Position numbers and translations under genes: made by a program. From Streptomyces sp. RB17 (lineage in GTDB: Bacteria; Actinomycetota; Actinomycetes; Streptomycetales; Streptomycetaceae), in assembly GCF_009604455.1 (NCBI RefSeq), contig NZ_WEGL01000013.1:62001-126000 (forward strand): DNA of 64,000 nt. Reading direction: 5' to 3'. Of the stretch, positions 17,475 through 27,700 are shown piece after piece (position 1 is the first letter of the stretch; every line of letters starts with the position of its first letter). The notes under the pieces are model-generated. The model saw nothing but the letters and a program-made list of their open reading frames with translations. It had not been told where the DNA came from and made no database searches.

Positions 17475-18503
17475 TCAGCGCAGCTGGGGCAGCACCTCGG
17501 CACCCAGCCGCCGCAGGTTCTCCTCGGTCGCGGCGAGATCGCCCGAGCCCTCCACGAGCAGGGCGAAGCGGGAGATACCGGTGCGCTCCGAGGTGGCCGC
17601 GAGCCGGTCGGCGGCCAGCCGCGGGGTGCCGACCGGGTGCAGCCCGCAGAGCAGTTCCGTGTAGGCGTGCGGGTCGCGCATCGCACGCTTACGGCCGTCG
17701 ACCGTCACATGCGCCTCCAGGCCCTGCTTCAGCCAGCCCGGCATGGCCTTCAGGAGCGTCTCCGTCGCGTCCGTGCGCCGGTCGGCGAGCTGGCACACCC
17801 CGGCCGAGACATGCGCGGCGCCCGCGATCTCCTCGGCCGGCCGGCCCGCCGCGCGGGCGCAGCGCCGCCAGAGGGCCACCATCTCGGCCTTTTCCTCGTC
17901 CCCGACATGCATGCCGAGCAGCATCGGCAGCCCGCGCTCGGCGGCCAGCCGTACGCTCGCCGGGGAGGTGCAGGCGACGACGACCTCGGGGCCCGGGGTC
18001 TCCGTCAGCGCCTCCGACGGCCGCGGTACGACGGGCACCTCGCGGAAGCTGAACCGCTCGCCGGACGCCGACACCCGTGGCTCGCGCAGCCAGCGCAGCA
18101 GCAGATCGAGTGATTCGGGGAATCCGTGTTCGTACGCCTCCAGGCCCGCACCGAAGACCTCCAGGTCCACCCAGGGCCCGCCGCGGCCGACGCCGAGCGT
18201 GAACCGTCCGCCGCTCGTCAGGTGCAGCAGCGCGGCCTGCTCGCCGAGGGCCACGGGGTGGGCGGTGGGCAGTACGCTGACTGCCGTGCCCACCCGGATA
18301 CGGCGGGTGCGGCCGAGCAGCAGGGCGGCCAGGGTGACGGCGGACGGGCATGTGCCGTACGGCACGAAGTGGTGCTCTGCCAGCCAGGCGGCGTCGAGAC
18401 CGGCCTCCTCGGCGACCTCCGCCGAGCGGACCGCCCGGTGCAGGGCCTCCCCGGGGCCCTGGCCCGGGAACTGGGCGCCCAGCACAAAACTTCCTACGTA
18501 CAT
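17475..18503 (-). CDS. Luciferase-like (LLM class) flavin-dependent oxidoreductase
   Basis: Probable F420- or FMN-dependent monooxygenase/reductase of 342 residues with the bacterial-luciferase TIM barrel. Diagnostic are AEEAGLDAAWLAEHHF (about 29-44), TRRIRVGTAVSVLPTAHPV and LGVGRGGPWVDLEVFG. The LGVGRGGP loop is typical of the coenzyme-F420-using branch, but the cofactor cannot be settled by eye. The substrate is unknown. I chose the ATG at 18503, where homology begins. It is transcribed alone, convergent with the 130-residue gene and divergent from the zinc-ribbon gene. Confidence 0.88.
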   Translation of the reverse strand: MYVGSFVLGAQFPGQGPGEALHRAVRSAEVAEEAGLDAAWLAEHHFVPYGTCPSAVTLAALLLGRTRRIRVGTAVSVLPTAHPVALGEQAALLHLTSGGRFTLGVGRGGPWVDLEVFGAGLEAYEHGFPESLDLLLRWLREPRVSASGERFSFREVPVVPRPSEALTETPGPEVVVACTSPASVRLAAERGLPMLLGMHVGDEEKAEMVALWRRCARAAGRPAEEIAGAAHVSAGVCQLADRRTDATETLLKAMPGWLKQGLEAHVTVDGRKRAMRDPHAYTELLCGLHPVGTPRLAADRLAATSERTGISRFALLVEGSGDLAATEENLRRLGAEVLPQLR

Positions 18504-18724
18504 CTCGTTTCCTGCTTCCTTGGCTCCGACGCGGAGCTCCCCCACCCGGCATAACCGTCCGACACGTGCCCAGGACACGGCCTGGCGGAGAGATTTGCGG
18601 ATTGTCTGCAGAATGGGGCGCCGTGGAGGGGGACTTGTGTGGGTTGGTCCGTACGGGTACCCCGCATGGCGGCGCGTAGGCTGGATGCAGCCCGTGCTTC
18701 CTGTATAGCCCCGAGAGGTGTTCC

Positions 18725-19057
18725 GTGTCCCCGCGTCGCAACCGACCGAAGACCGCCGGATCGTCGGGCCGCAGCGCCGAGGACGACCGCGCCGGCCGGT
18801 ACGGCGGCTGGCAGTCGACCGAGACCTGGCAGGGCGAGGAGTGGAGCGTGCGCCATGTCGCCGGGTCGAGCGCGGAGGGCAAGACCTACCGCTGCCCCGG
18901 CTGTGACCAGCTGATCCCCTCCGGTGTCCCGCACGTGGTGGCCTGGCCCGAGCACGCGGGCGTGGACGACCGGCGCCACTGGCACAAGGCCTGCTGGAAC
19001 GCGAAGGACCGCCGCACCACCCGGGTGCCGCGGTCCCGTAACGCGCCGAGGTTCTAG
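18725..19057 (+). CDS. Small zinc-ribbon-like protein
   Basis: 110 residues. After a basic, disordered N-terminus (SPRRNRPKTAGSSGRSAEDD) lies a compact domain with YRCPGCDQLIPSGVPHVVAW, then a RRHWHKACW motif. C-x2-C plus H-x2-C (in HWHKAC) could ligate one zinc ion. The C-terminus is basic (RRTTRVPRSRNAPRF). The gene is conserved in actinobacteria without assigned role; nucleic-acid or ribosome binding is plausible from the charge but not shown. GTG start with GAGAGGTG just upstream. Confidence 0.75.
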   Translation: MSPRRNRPKTAGSSGRSAEDDRAGRYGGWQSTETWQGEEWSVRHVAGSSAEGKTYRCPGCDQLIPSGVPHVVAWPEHAGVDDRRHWHKACWNAKDRRTTRVPRSRNAPRF

Positions 19058-19389
19058 CCAGTCGCCTCGCGGCCGACGTGCTGGTGGGACGTAGGTGGGC
19101 CGTAGCGCGGGCGGCAGATCGGCCGGGCCGTTACAACTTCCGCTTGCTTATGGCCCTTCTGTGGCTTTTCTGTGTGCACGACTGGAGCCGGGGCACTGGT
19201 TGGGCGCAGAGAAAATGGCCGGTTCTCGACCCCTGTCGAGGTGGGCACCGGGCTCTTGGCGCGTATGCGGCAACGCAACGGGCCTTCCGGGGGTGATGGT
19301 GGATGGCGATATCCATCACGAGCCCGGAAGGCCCTGAGAGCGTCGAGTGGGCGGCCGCCGTGGGGCGGCCGGTCAGTGTGGCCGGGACC
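19058..19389. other. 332-bp intergenic region between convergent genes
   Basis: I see no coding sequence here. A 6-bp dyad CTCGAC-CCCT-GTCGAG lies near 19226-19241, and a long hairpin at 19280-19334 is listed separately. The rest shows no recognisable element. Confidence 0.5.
19280..19334. terminator. Long bipartite hairpin between convergent genes
   Basis: Outer stem GGGCCTTCCGGG / CCCGGAAGGCCC (12 bp, 19280-19291 with 19323-19334) and inner stem GTGATGG / CCATCAC (19293-19299 with 19313-19319). It lies between the zinc-ribbon gene and the ABC permease gene and could end transcription from both sides. Confidence 0.65.
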
Positions 19390-20277
19390 TCACACGTCCC
19401 GCTTCTCCAGCAGCGCGTAGGCGCCGGCGAACGCGGCCGCCGACAGGCCCAGCATGATCCACAGGGGGTCCCAGCCCGTGGGGCCGGAGCTGCTCAGGGA
19501 GTTGTCGTAGAAGCAGCTCATCTGGCTCGGGATGGAGTACTCCAGCAGCCACTCCCGCACCTTGGACAGCGACTGTGAGGCCATGAACAGCGCGATCACC
19601 AGCGGGGCCAGGACCGCGCCGATCATGATGGTGATGGCGCCGGCGGAGTGCCGGATGACCGAGCCGATGAGCAGCGAGAACAGTCCGAGCAGCGCGAGAT
19701 AGAGGCTGATGCCGACGGTCGCCATCAGCCAGTCGCCGCCGGAGGGCGTGCGGGCGCCGCCGACGCCTTTCAGCATGGACGCGTGGATCATGGCCATGAG
19801 GCCGGACGTGGCCAGGGTGACGACGAAGGCGACGACGAAGAACACGATCGACTTCGCCGCCAGCACCCGGCCACGGCTCGGGCACGCGGTCATCGTCGTG
19901 CGGATCATGCCGGTGCCGTACTCCGAGGCCGTGGTCAGCACGCCGAGCGTGATGATGCACATGCTGCCGAGGAGCAGGCCGAAGAACCCGAACTGGAGCG
20001 GGTTCTGGTCGGACATGGTCTCCGGGCTGGAGTTGGACTTGACCACCGAGCCGGCCAGCAGGCCGATCGCGAGGACGAGCACCACGAACACGCCGAGCGT
20101 CCACATCGTCGACCGCACCGACTTGATCTTGGTCCACTCGGAGGCGAGCGCGTGCCCGAGGTGGGTGCGCACGACCGGGATCGGCGAGGTGTAGGCGGGG
20201 TACGACCCGCCGGGCGCCGCCTGCCAGTCGGGCGCGGCGGCCGGGGCCTGCGGCATCGGGGGCTGGTGGGTGCTCAT
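19390..20277 (-). CDS. ABC-2 type membrane permease (first pair)
   Basis: 295 residues. A Pro-rich cytoplasmic N-terminus (STHQPPMPQAPAAAPDW) precedes LASEWTKIKSVRSTMWTLG, the typical start of this ABC-2 subfamily. Six transmembrane helices follow, with the TTASEYGTGMIRTTMTACPSR loop near the middle. The final residues are LLEKRDV. It overlaps the stop of the ATPase gene by four bases, so both form one exporter. The second permease (21838-22608) is a clear paralogue with the same RSEWTKMRSVAST and SNEYSTGMIRVSL motifs. Substrate unknown. Confidence 0.9.
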   Translation of the reverse strand: MSTHQPPMPQAPAAAPDWQAAPGGSYPAYTSPIPVVRTHLGHALASEWTKIKSVRSTMWTLGVFVVLVLAIGLLAGSVVKSNSSPETMSDQNPLQFGFFGLLLGSMCIITLGVLTTASEYGTGMIRTTMTACPSRGRVLAAKSIVFFVVAFVVTLATSGLMAMIHASMLKGVGGARTPSGGDWLMATVGISLYLALLGLFSLLIGSVIRHSAGAITIMIGAVLAPLVIALFMASQSLSKVREWLLEYSIPSQMSCFYDNSLSSSGPTGWDPLWIMLGLSAAAFAGAYALLEKRDV

Positions 20278-21689
20278 CGGGCGTCCTCGGGCTTGGTCAG
20301 GTCGGCGGGGGCGGTGGCCGGGGCCGGGGGAGCGGCGGCGGGCGCCTGCCGCGGCGCGGGCGGTGCCGCGGCGGCCGGGAGCGGCGGCTGGTCCTGCGGC
20401 GCCGGAGCGGCCGGCCGGGCCTGCGGGGCGGCGGGAGCCGACGGCACGGCGGGACCCTGAGGGCCACCGGGCGCCCCGGCCGAGGGCTGCGTCTCGTGCG
20501 CCTGCGGGGCCGGAGCGGCCGGCTGGGCGTACGGGTTGGGGGCGCCGGGGCCGGGGGAGACGGGAGCGCCGGGGCCCGGGGCGACGGGAGCGCCGTAACC
20601 GGGCGCCTGCGGGCCGCCGTACGGTCCGGCGGGTGCCTGGGGCATCGCGAAGGGCTGTCCGCCCTGCTGGGGCGGCGGCGGGGCGTACCAGCCGGGCTGG
20701 CCCTGGCCGGGCACCGGCATGGGCGGCTGGGCGCCCGGCGGCAGCGGCTGCTGCAGGCCCGCCTTCTGGTCGATGGACGAGCGGTAGTCGACGGCGCCCT
20801 GCGTCATCCGCATGTACGCCTCCTCCAGCGAGGCCTGGTGCGGGGACAGCTCCCACAGCCGGACACCCGCCTCGTGCGCGAGGTCACTGATCCGGGGCAG
20901 CGGCAGCCCGGTCACGCGCAGCGCGCCGTCCGGCTCGGGCAGCACATGGCCGCCCGCCTCGGCGAGCGTCGTGCCGAGCTTCTCGCGCAGCTGCGGCTCG
21001 GTGTCCGGGGTGCGCACCCGGGCGAAGTCGGCGGAGTTCGCCGAGATGAAGTCCGTCACGCTCATGTCGGCGAGCAGCTGGCCGCGTCCGATGACGATGA
21101 GGTGGTCGGCGGTCAGCGCCATCTCGCTCATCAGGTGCGAGGAGACGAAGACCGTACGGCCCTCGGCGGCCAGGGCCTTCATCAGATTGCGCACCCAGAG
21201 GATGCCCTCGGGGTCGAGGCCGTTGACCGGCTCGTCGAACAGCAGCACCTGCGGGTCGCCGAGCAGCGCTGCGGCGATGCCGAGGCGCTGGCCCATGCCG
21301 AGCGAGAAGCCCTTGGAGCGCCTGCGCGCCACGTCCTGCAGGCCGACCACGCCGAGCACCTCGTCCACGCGGCGGGCCGGGATGCCCGACAGCTGGGCGA
21401 GGCTCAGCAGATGGTTGCGGGCGGTCCGGCCGCCGTGCACGGCCTTGGCGTCGAGCAGCGCGCCGACCTGGCGGGGCGCGTTGGGCAGCTTGCGGTACGG
21501 ATGGCCGCCGATCGTCACCGATCCGGACGTGGGGTTGTCCAGCCCGAGGATCATCCGCATCGTCGTCGACTTGCCCGAGCCGTTCGGCCCGAGGAAGCCG
21601 GTGACGGCACCCGGCCGCACCTGGAAGGAAAGGTTGTACACGGCGGTCTTGTCGCCGTAGCGCTTGGTCAGGCCGACAGCCTCGATCAT
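20274..21689 (-). CDS. ABC transporter ATPase with long Pro/Gln/Ala-rich tail
   Basis: 471 residues. Residues 1-300 are a normal DrrA/CcmA-class ATPase: Walker A GPNGSGKST near 39-47, signature KGFSLGMGQRLGIAAALL, Walker B VLLFDEPVNGLDP, and the usual C-terminal extension up to ASLEEAYMRMTQGAVDY. About 155 further residues follow, very rich in Pro, Gln, Gly and Ala (for example APPPPQQGGQPFAMPQ), which the paralogue lacks. I placed the start at 21689 because the paralogue starts at the equivalent MIEL; an in-frame GTG lies three codons upstream. Confidence 0.9.
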   Translation of the reverse strand: MIEAVGLTKRYGDKTAVYNLSFQVRPGAVTGFLGPNGSGKSTTMRMILGLDNPTSGSVTIGGHPYRKLPNAPRQVGALLDAKAVHGGRTARNHLLSLAQLSGIPARRVDEVLGVVGLQDVARRRSKGFSLGMGQRLGIAAALLGDPQVLLFDEPVNGLDPEGILWVRNLMKALAAEGRTVFVSSHLMSEMALTADHLIVIGRGQLLADMSVTDFISANSADFARVRTPDTEPQLREKLGTTLAEAGGHVLPEPDGALRVTGLPLPRISDLAHEAGVRLWELSPHQASLEEAYMRMTQGAVDYRSSIDQKAGLQQPLPPGAQPPMPVPGQGQPGWYAPPPPQQGGQPFAMPQAPAGPYGGPQAPGYGAPVAPGPGAPVSPGPGAPNPYAQPAAPAPQAHETQPSAGAPGGPQGPAVPSAPAAPQARPAAPAPQDQPPLPAAAAPPAPRQAPAAAPPAPATAPADLTKPEDAR

Positions 21690-21837
21690 GCTCCGCACCC
21701 ATCGAAAGGTTCAGGACAGCGGGGACCCGCCCCCGTAAGGGTTAGGAGGATATCGGGGCGCTGACGGTTCCGCCCAAAGGACGGTAAAGCCAAAGCGCTA
21801 CGGTACGTGACCGAAACCGCTGCCGTGACCGAAACCG

Positions 21838-22608
21838 CTACTGGGCGTCCCGGCGCTTGAGGACGACGTACCCGCCGGCGAGCGCGGCGATCACCCACAG
21901 CCCCATGATCCCGAGCCCGCCCCAGGGCCCGTACGGCGTGTCGTCGGCCGTCGGGACCACCTGCATGATCCGGCTGCCCGCCTGGTCCGGAAGGAACCGG
22001 CCGACCTTCTTCGTGGCGTCGACGTTGCCGAGGATGTTGGAGATCAGGAAGAAGAACGGCATCAGGATGCCGAGCGACAGCATCGGCGAGCGGAGCATCG
22101 CGGCCACGCCCATGGAGAACATCGCGATCAGCGTCATGTACAGCCCGCCGCCGACGACCGCGCGCAGCACGCCCGGGTCGCCGAGCCGCGCCCCGTGCGG
22201 CCCGAGCATCGCCTGGCCGAGGAAGAACGCGGCGAAGCTCGTGACCATGCCGACCGCCAGCGCGAGCGCGCCGGCCACCGCGATCTTGCCGAACAGGAAG
22301 GTGCCGCGCTGCGGTACGGCGGCCAGCGAGACCCGGATCATGCCGGTGCTGTACTCGTTCGAGACCACCAGCACCCCGAACACGATCATGGCGAGCTGGC
22401 CCAGGCTCATGCCCGCGAAGCTGACGTACGTCGGGTCGAAGGTCAGCCGGTCCTGCACCGGCATCGAGTCGAACTGGTTCCGGGAGAGCGCGGAGATGAG
22501 CATCCCGAGCGCGATGGTGACCACCACGGCCAGGGACAGCGTCCACACCGTGGACGCCACCGACCGCATCTTGGTCCACTCGGACCGGATGACCTGCACC
22601 GCTGCCAT
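21838..22608 (-). CDS. ABC-2 type membrane permease (second pair)
   Basis: 256 residues with six predicted transmembrane helices. It begins MAAVQVIRSEWTKMRSVAST without the Pro-rich leader of its paralogue. The conserved VVSNEYSTGMIRVSLAAVPQRG loop is near residues 85-106, and the C-terminus is VLKRRDAQ. It follows its ATPase gene with a five-base gap. Together they form a second exporter of the same type; the substrate cannot be deduced. Confidence 0.9.
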   Translation of the reverse strand: MAAVQVIRSEWTKMRSVASTVWTLSLAVVVTIALGMLISALSRNQFDSMPVQDRLTFDPTYVSFAGMSLGQLAMIVFGVLVVSNEYSTGMIRVSLAAVPQRGTFLFGKIAVAGALALAVGMVTSFAAFFLGQAMLGPHGARLGDPGVLRAVVGGGLYMTLIAMFSMGVAAMLRSPMLSLGILMPFFFLISNILGNVDATKKVGRFLPDQAGSRIMQVVPTADDTPYGPWGGLGIMGLWVIAALAGGYVVLKRRDAQ

Positions 22609-22613
22609 GGACG

Positions 22614-23567
22614 TCAGGCTCCCTTCCAGCCGGTGCCCCAGTCCTGCGGGGCGCCCTCCGGCCCGGCGTGCGCGTGGTACTCCACCGCCTGCGCCGTCAG
22701 CTGCATGAACGCCTCCTCCAGCGAGGCCTGCCGGGGGCTCAGCTCGTGCAGCACGATCCCGTGCCGCGCCGCCAGCTCGCCGATCCGCTCGGCCTTGCCG
22801 CCCTCCACCTCCAGCACGCCCCCGCCGGCCTCCACGACGGTGATCCCGTCCTCGTGCAGCACATCGAGCAGGCGCTCGCGCTGCGGGGAGCGGATCCGGA
22901 CGTCACTGCGCGCGTTCTCCCGGATGAAGTCGGCCATGGAGGTGTCCGCGAGCAGCCGCCCCTGCCCGATGACGACGAGATGATCGGCGGTCAGCGCCAT
23001 CTCGCTCATCAGATGGCTGGACACGAACACCGTCCGCCCCTGCGCGGCCAGCGATTTCATCAGGTTCCGGATCCAGTGGATGCCCTCCGGGTCCAGCCCG
23101 TTGACCGGCTCGTCGAACATCAGGATCCGCGGATCCCCGAGCAGCGCCGCCGCGATCCCCAGCCGCTGCCCCATGCCGTACGAGAACCCCTTCGCCTTCT
23201 TCCGCGCCACGGCGGTGAGCCCGACGGTGTCCAGCACCTCGCCCACCCGGCGCTTGGGGATGCCGTTGCTCTGCGCGAGACAGAGGAGATGGTTGTAGGC
23301 GCTGCGCCCGCCGTGCACGGCCTTGGCGTCCAGCAGCGCTCCGATGTACGTCAGCGGATCCCTGAGCTGGTCGTAGTGCTTGCCGTCGATCCGGACGTCG
23401 CCGGCGGTGGGGTGATCGAGCCCGAGGATCATCCGCATGGTGGTGGACTTCCCGGCCCCGTTGGGCCCGAGGAACCCGGTCACCACGCCGGGCGTGACCG
23501 CGAAGGTGAGACGGTCCACGGCCACCTTCTCCCCGTACCGCTTGGTCAGCCCCTCCAGCTCGATCAT
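22614..23567 (-). CDS. ABC transporter ATPase (second pair)
   Basis: 317 residues, standard length. Walker A GPNGAGKST near 38-46, signature KGFSYGMGQRLGIAAALL near 137-154, Walker B ILMFDEPVNGLDP near 160-172 and the switch His in VFVSSHLMSEMALTADHL. It is strikingly similar to the first-pair ATPase through its core, so the two pairs arose by tandem duplication. Start MIELEGLTKRYGEKVAVD. The gene opens the four-gene minus-strand block; filP lies upstream with its own terminator in between. Confidence 0.93.
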   Translation of the reverse strand: MIELEGLTKRYGEKVAVDRLTFAVTPGVVTGFLGPNGAGKSTTMRMILGLDHPTAGDVRIDGKHYDQLRDPLTYIGALLDAKAVHGGRSAYNHLLCLAQSNGIPKRRVGEVLDTVGLTAVARKKAKGFSYGMGQRLGIAAALLGDPRILMFDEPVNGLDPEGIHWIRNLMKSLAAQGRTVFVSSHLMSEMALTADHLVVIGQGRLLADTSMADFIRENARSDVRIRSPQRERLLDVLHEDGITVVEAGGGVLEVEGGKAERIGELAARHGIVLHELSPRQASLEEAFMQLTAQAVEYHAHAGPEGAPQDWGTGWKGA

Positions 23568-23590
23568 GCGGCCACGCTAAAACGGGACAA

Positions 23591-23620
23591 AGCCCCCTGC
23601 CACCGGAGTGACAGGGGGCT
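23591..23620 (-). terminator. Terminator of filP
   Basis: Stem AGCCCCCTG / CAGGGGGCT extended by CAC / GTG across one mismatch, with a CGGA loop. It lies about 50 bases past the filP stop. On the minus strand it is followed by a T-containing tract (TTGTCCCGTTTT), fitting intrinsic termination before the ABC operon promoter. Confidence 0.8.
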
Positions 23621-23668
23621 TCCCCATGTTCAGTGAACGTACGTGCTCAGGCGGCGCACGCCGAAGCG

Positions 23669-24604
23669 TTACCGGGTCTGCTGCGCCGGCACCCCACGAG
23701 AAATGGGCTCGTCGTCGGTCGTCGTGCCGGCGGCAGCCACAGCCGCACCGGTCAGCGTCGCCAGCATCTCCCGGACGTTCGTCAGCTGGGCGTTGATCGA
23801 GTCGCGGCGGTTGGTCAGCGCAGCGAGCTCGCGCTCGGATTCCGAGCGGATCCGGTCGGCCTTGGCGTTGGCGTCGGCCACGATGTCCTCGGCCTGGCGC
23901 TGGGCGGTCTCCACCGTCTGGCGGGCGCGGCGCTCGGCGTCGGTGCGCAGCTTCTCGGCCTCCAGGCGCAGCTGCTCGGCGCGGTGCTCGATCTCCGCCA
24001 GCCGCTTCTCGGCCTTCTGCTGACGCGAGGCCAGGTCGCGCTCGGACTGCTCGCGGCGCTTGGCGAGGTTCGTCTCGAAGTCGGCGGCGGCCTGCGCGGC
24101 CTTGGCGCGGGTCTCCTCGAAGAGGGCGTCCGCCTCCTCCCGCTTGGACTGCGCGTCCTTCTGCGCCTCGGCACGCAGCTGCGAGGCGTCGCCCTTCGCC
24201 TTCTCGACGATCCGGACGCCCTCGTCCTCGGCCTTGGACTTGCGCTCGGCGGCGTAGGACTCGGCGTCGTTGCGCACCTGCTGGGCCGCGGACTCGGCGA
24301 GGTCGCGGTGCTGTTCGGCCGCCCGCCGGGCCTCCTCACGCAGCTCCTTGGCCTCTTCCTCGGCCAGGCGCAGGATCTTCTCGACCCGGGCACCGAGACC
24401 CGCGTACGACGGCTCTGCGTCGGTGACCTGGGCCTGGGCGTTCTGCGTCTCGAGGTGGAGCTCCTCGATGCGCTTCTCCAAGGCGGTGATGCGGGCGAGA
24501 GCACTGTCACGGTCGGAGACGAGCTTGGAGATACGTTCGTCCACCTGAGCGCGGTCGTACCCACGCCGCACAAGCTCGAAGCCGTAGGGGGAAGTGTCGC
24601 TCAT
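23669..24604 (-). CDS. filP: FilP, coiled-coil cytoskeletal protein
   Basis: 311 residues, the length of the known Streptomyces FilP. It forms intermediate-filament-like networks behind the hyphal tip, gives the cell stiffness and works with DivIVA and Scy in tip extension. The N-terminus SDTSPYGFELVRRGYDRAQVDERISKL resembles a DivIVA-like head. From about residue 25 to 280 it is an almost unbroken coiled coil of Ala, Glu, Arg and Gln heptads or hendecads. The tail (AVAAAGTTTDDEPISRGVPAQQTR) is unstructured. It has its own upstream gap of 182 bp after scy and a terminator. Confidence 0.95.
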   Translation of the reverse strand: MSDTSPYGFELVRRGYDRAQVDERISKLVSDRDSALARITALEKRIEELHLETQNAQAQVTDAEPSYAGLGARVEKILRLAEEEAKELREEARRAAEQHRDLAESAAQQVRNDAESYAAERKSKAEDEGVRIVEKAKGDASQLRAEAQKDAQSKREEADALFEETRAKAAQAAADFETNLAKRREQSERDLASRQQKAEKRLAEIEHRAEQLRLEAEKLRTDAERRARQTVETAQRQAEDIVADANAKADRIRSESERELAALTNRRDSINAQLTNVREMLATLTGAAVAAAGTTTDDEPISRGVPAQQTR

Positions 24605-24786
24605 GGGGTTCCTGTCAATGAGACCGGTGAGGTGATAGGGGGAATCCTAGGGGCCGAAGCGGTGTGTCATCGAGCGGATACGTGTTTGATCTGGAGAATG
24701 ACACCTCTTTTGAGTGGCTGACCGCCGGACGGCTTGCCAACGACTCGGGCAAAGCCCCCAGACGTTACCGGAACGCACCGCTCAGA

Positions 24787-27700
24787 CTAGCCGTCTGACG
24801 CCTTGCCACCCGATCGGGGGGCGCCCACCGTCGCACCGGCCTTGACCGAGCCCTCCTTGCCTGCCGGGGCCTCGAAGGACTCCAGCGCCTCCAGGACGTC
24901 CTGGACCCGGGAGATCTCGGCGTTGATGTCCTCGCGCCGGCGCACCAGGATCTCCAGCTCGCGCTTGCCCTCCTCGACCGTGCGCCGGGCCTCGCGGATC
25001 GCCTCGGCCTTGAGCTCCTCGGCCTCCTTGACGAGGCTGGCCTTCTTCTGCTCGGCCTCCTTGAGCAGCCCCTCCGCCTTCTTGACAGCGGCGATGCGCA
25101 CCTTGCCCGCCTCGGAGTTCGCCTCCGACACCAGTTCCTTGGCCTTCGCCTCCGCCTTGGCCAGCTGTTCCTCGGCGGCCTTGATGAGGGCGTCGCAGCG
25201 GTCGCCGGTGGACTTCATCGTCTCGGCGGCCTCGCGCCGGGCCCGCTCGTGCAGCTCCTCGATCTCGGTGGTGAGGCGGTCGCGCAGCTCCTCCGCGCGC
25301 TCCCTGATCGCGGTCGCGTCCCGGCGGGCGCCGACCAGCAGCTCGTCGGCGTCCGTACGGGACTTCTCCACCCGGGAGTTGCCCTCCACGGTCGCCTCGG
25401 CGACGATCCGCTCGGCCTCGCTGCGGGCCGCGCCGACCATCGTGTCGGCCTGCGACTCGGCGTCCGCGGTGGTCTTCAGCGCCTGCTCCTGCGCCTCGCC
25501 GAGCAGCTTGTCGACCTCGGCCGTGGTCTCGGTGATGAGCGTGTCGACCTGCTCGGCCGCCTCCGAACGCCGCTTGTTGGCCTCCTTGCGGGCCTCGTCG
25601 AGCGTCCGCTCGGCCTCCTCGCGGGCGGAGTTGACGAGCCGTTCGGCCGCCTCCTCCGCGTCCGCCCTGAGCTGCTGGGCCTCCGCCCGCACCCGCTCCG
25701 CGTGCGCCTGCGCGGAGCCGACCGTCTCGGCGGCCTCGGCGCGCAGCCGCTCGGACTCGTCGGTGGCCTCCCCGAGGAGCTGCTCGGCGGCCGCCAGGGC
25801 CTCCGCGCGCACCCGCTCGGCCTCGGCGGCGGTCTCCGTCTGGAGCCGTTCGGCCTCGGCGATCGTCTCGGTCTGCAGCCGCTCGGCCTCGTTGCGGGCC
25901 TCGGTGATGAGGGTGTCCGCCTGGGTGGCCGCGTCCGAGCGGATCCGGTTGGCGTCCTCACGGGCGTCCGCGCGGGTGCGGGCGGCCGCCTGGTCGGCCT
26001 CGGCGAGCGCGTCCGAGGCCTCGGTGCGCACCCGCTGGGCGTAGTCGCCGGCGTCCGCGCGCTGCCGCTCGGCCTCCGCCATCGCCTCCGCGACCGTACG
26101 CTCGGCCAGCGCCTTGGCGGCCTCCGACGACTCGTTCGCCTCGCGCCGGACGCGGCTCGCGTCCTCGCTCGCCCGCTCCCGCTCGGCGTAGGCGTCGGCG
26201 CGGACCCGGTCCGCCTCCTCCTCGGCCTCCCGCCGCGTACGGTCCGCCGCGTGCTCGGCGGCCGACCGCAGCCCGGCGATCTCCTCCTGCGCCTGCTCGT
26301 GCAGCCCGGCGACGGAGTCCCGTACCTGCTGGGCGTGCTGCTCGGCGGCGGAGACCATCTCGGTGGCGCGCCGGTCGGCCTCCTCGACCAGCCGGACCGC
26401 CTCGGCCTGCGCCTCCTCCACCCGGTTGCGCGCCGAGGCCAGCAGCTCCTCGCTCTGCTCGCGGGCCCGCTCGCGCTCCTGGTCGGCCTCGGCCCGCGCG
26501 GAACCGAGGGTCTCCTCGGCCTCGCGGCGGCGCCGGACGGCCTCCTCCTGGGCGGCGGCCAGTGTCTCGGACGCCTCGGTGCCGAGCCGCTCGGCGGCGG
26601 CCTGTGCCTCCGCACGCACCCGGTCGGCGGTGTCCTGGGCCTCCGCCTTCAGCCGCTCGGCCTCGGCGGCGGCCTCCGAGCGCAGCCGTACGGCGACGGC
26701 CTCGCCCTCGGCGCGGGAGGCGGACGCGTCGGACGCGGCCTCGGTGCGCAGCCGGTCGGCCTCGGCCTCGGCCTGCTGCTGGAGGGTGCGGATGCGCTCG
26801 GCGGCCTCGGCGCGCAGCCGCTCGCTCTCCTCGGCGGCCTCGCGGCGGATCCGGGCGGCCTCCTCGCGGGCGTCCGTGAGCGCCTGCTCGGCCGACTCCA
26901 GGCGGTCCTGCGTCTCGGTCTGCAGCCGGGTCAGCTCGTCGGCGGCCTCGGCGCGGCGGGCCTCGACGCCGCGCTCGGTCTCCTCGCGCAGCTCGCGCGC
27001 GGCGGTCTCGGCGTCCGACCTGACCGACTCGGCCTGCTCGTCGGCCTCGGCGCGCAGCCGCTCGGCCTCCTTGCGGGCCCGGTCCAGGGTCTCCTCGGCC
27101 TGTCGGCGCAGGCTGGTGGCCCGCTCGATGGCCTCGGTGCGGACCTTCTCGCTGTCGGTGGTCGCGGTCTGCCGCAGCTCGTCGGCGTCCGCCTTGGCCT
27201 TGGCCAGCAGCTCCTCGGCGGACTTGGCCGCCTCCTCGATCTGCGCGACCGCCTCCCGGCGGGCCTCCGCGCGGATCGACTCGCCCTCGGCGACCGCGTC
27301 GGCGCGCAGTTGCTCGGCCTCGCCGCGCAGCCGGCGGGCCTCCTCCTGCAGCTCGACCGTCTTGGCCCGGTACTCCTTGGTGTCGTCCTTGGCCGCGCCC
27401 TTGAGCTGCGCGGCGATGTCGTGCGCCTCGGCGCGCAGCCGGTCCGCCTCGGCCTCGGCCTCGGTACGGATCCGCTCGGCCTCCTCGGCGGCCGCCCTGG
27501 TGGTCCGCTTGGCTTCCTCGGACGCCTTGTTGAGCACGTCCTCGGCGGTCTTGGCCGCCTTGGACAGCTGGGTCGCGCTCTCCTCGGCGGTGATCGCCCG
27601 GGCCTTCTCGGACGCCTCCGCGAGGACCTTCTCGGCCTCGGCACGGGCGTCAGCGACCAGCTGCTCGGCCTCGGACCGGGTGGTCTCGGCCTCCTTGGTG

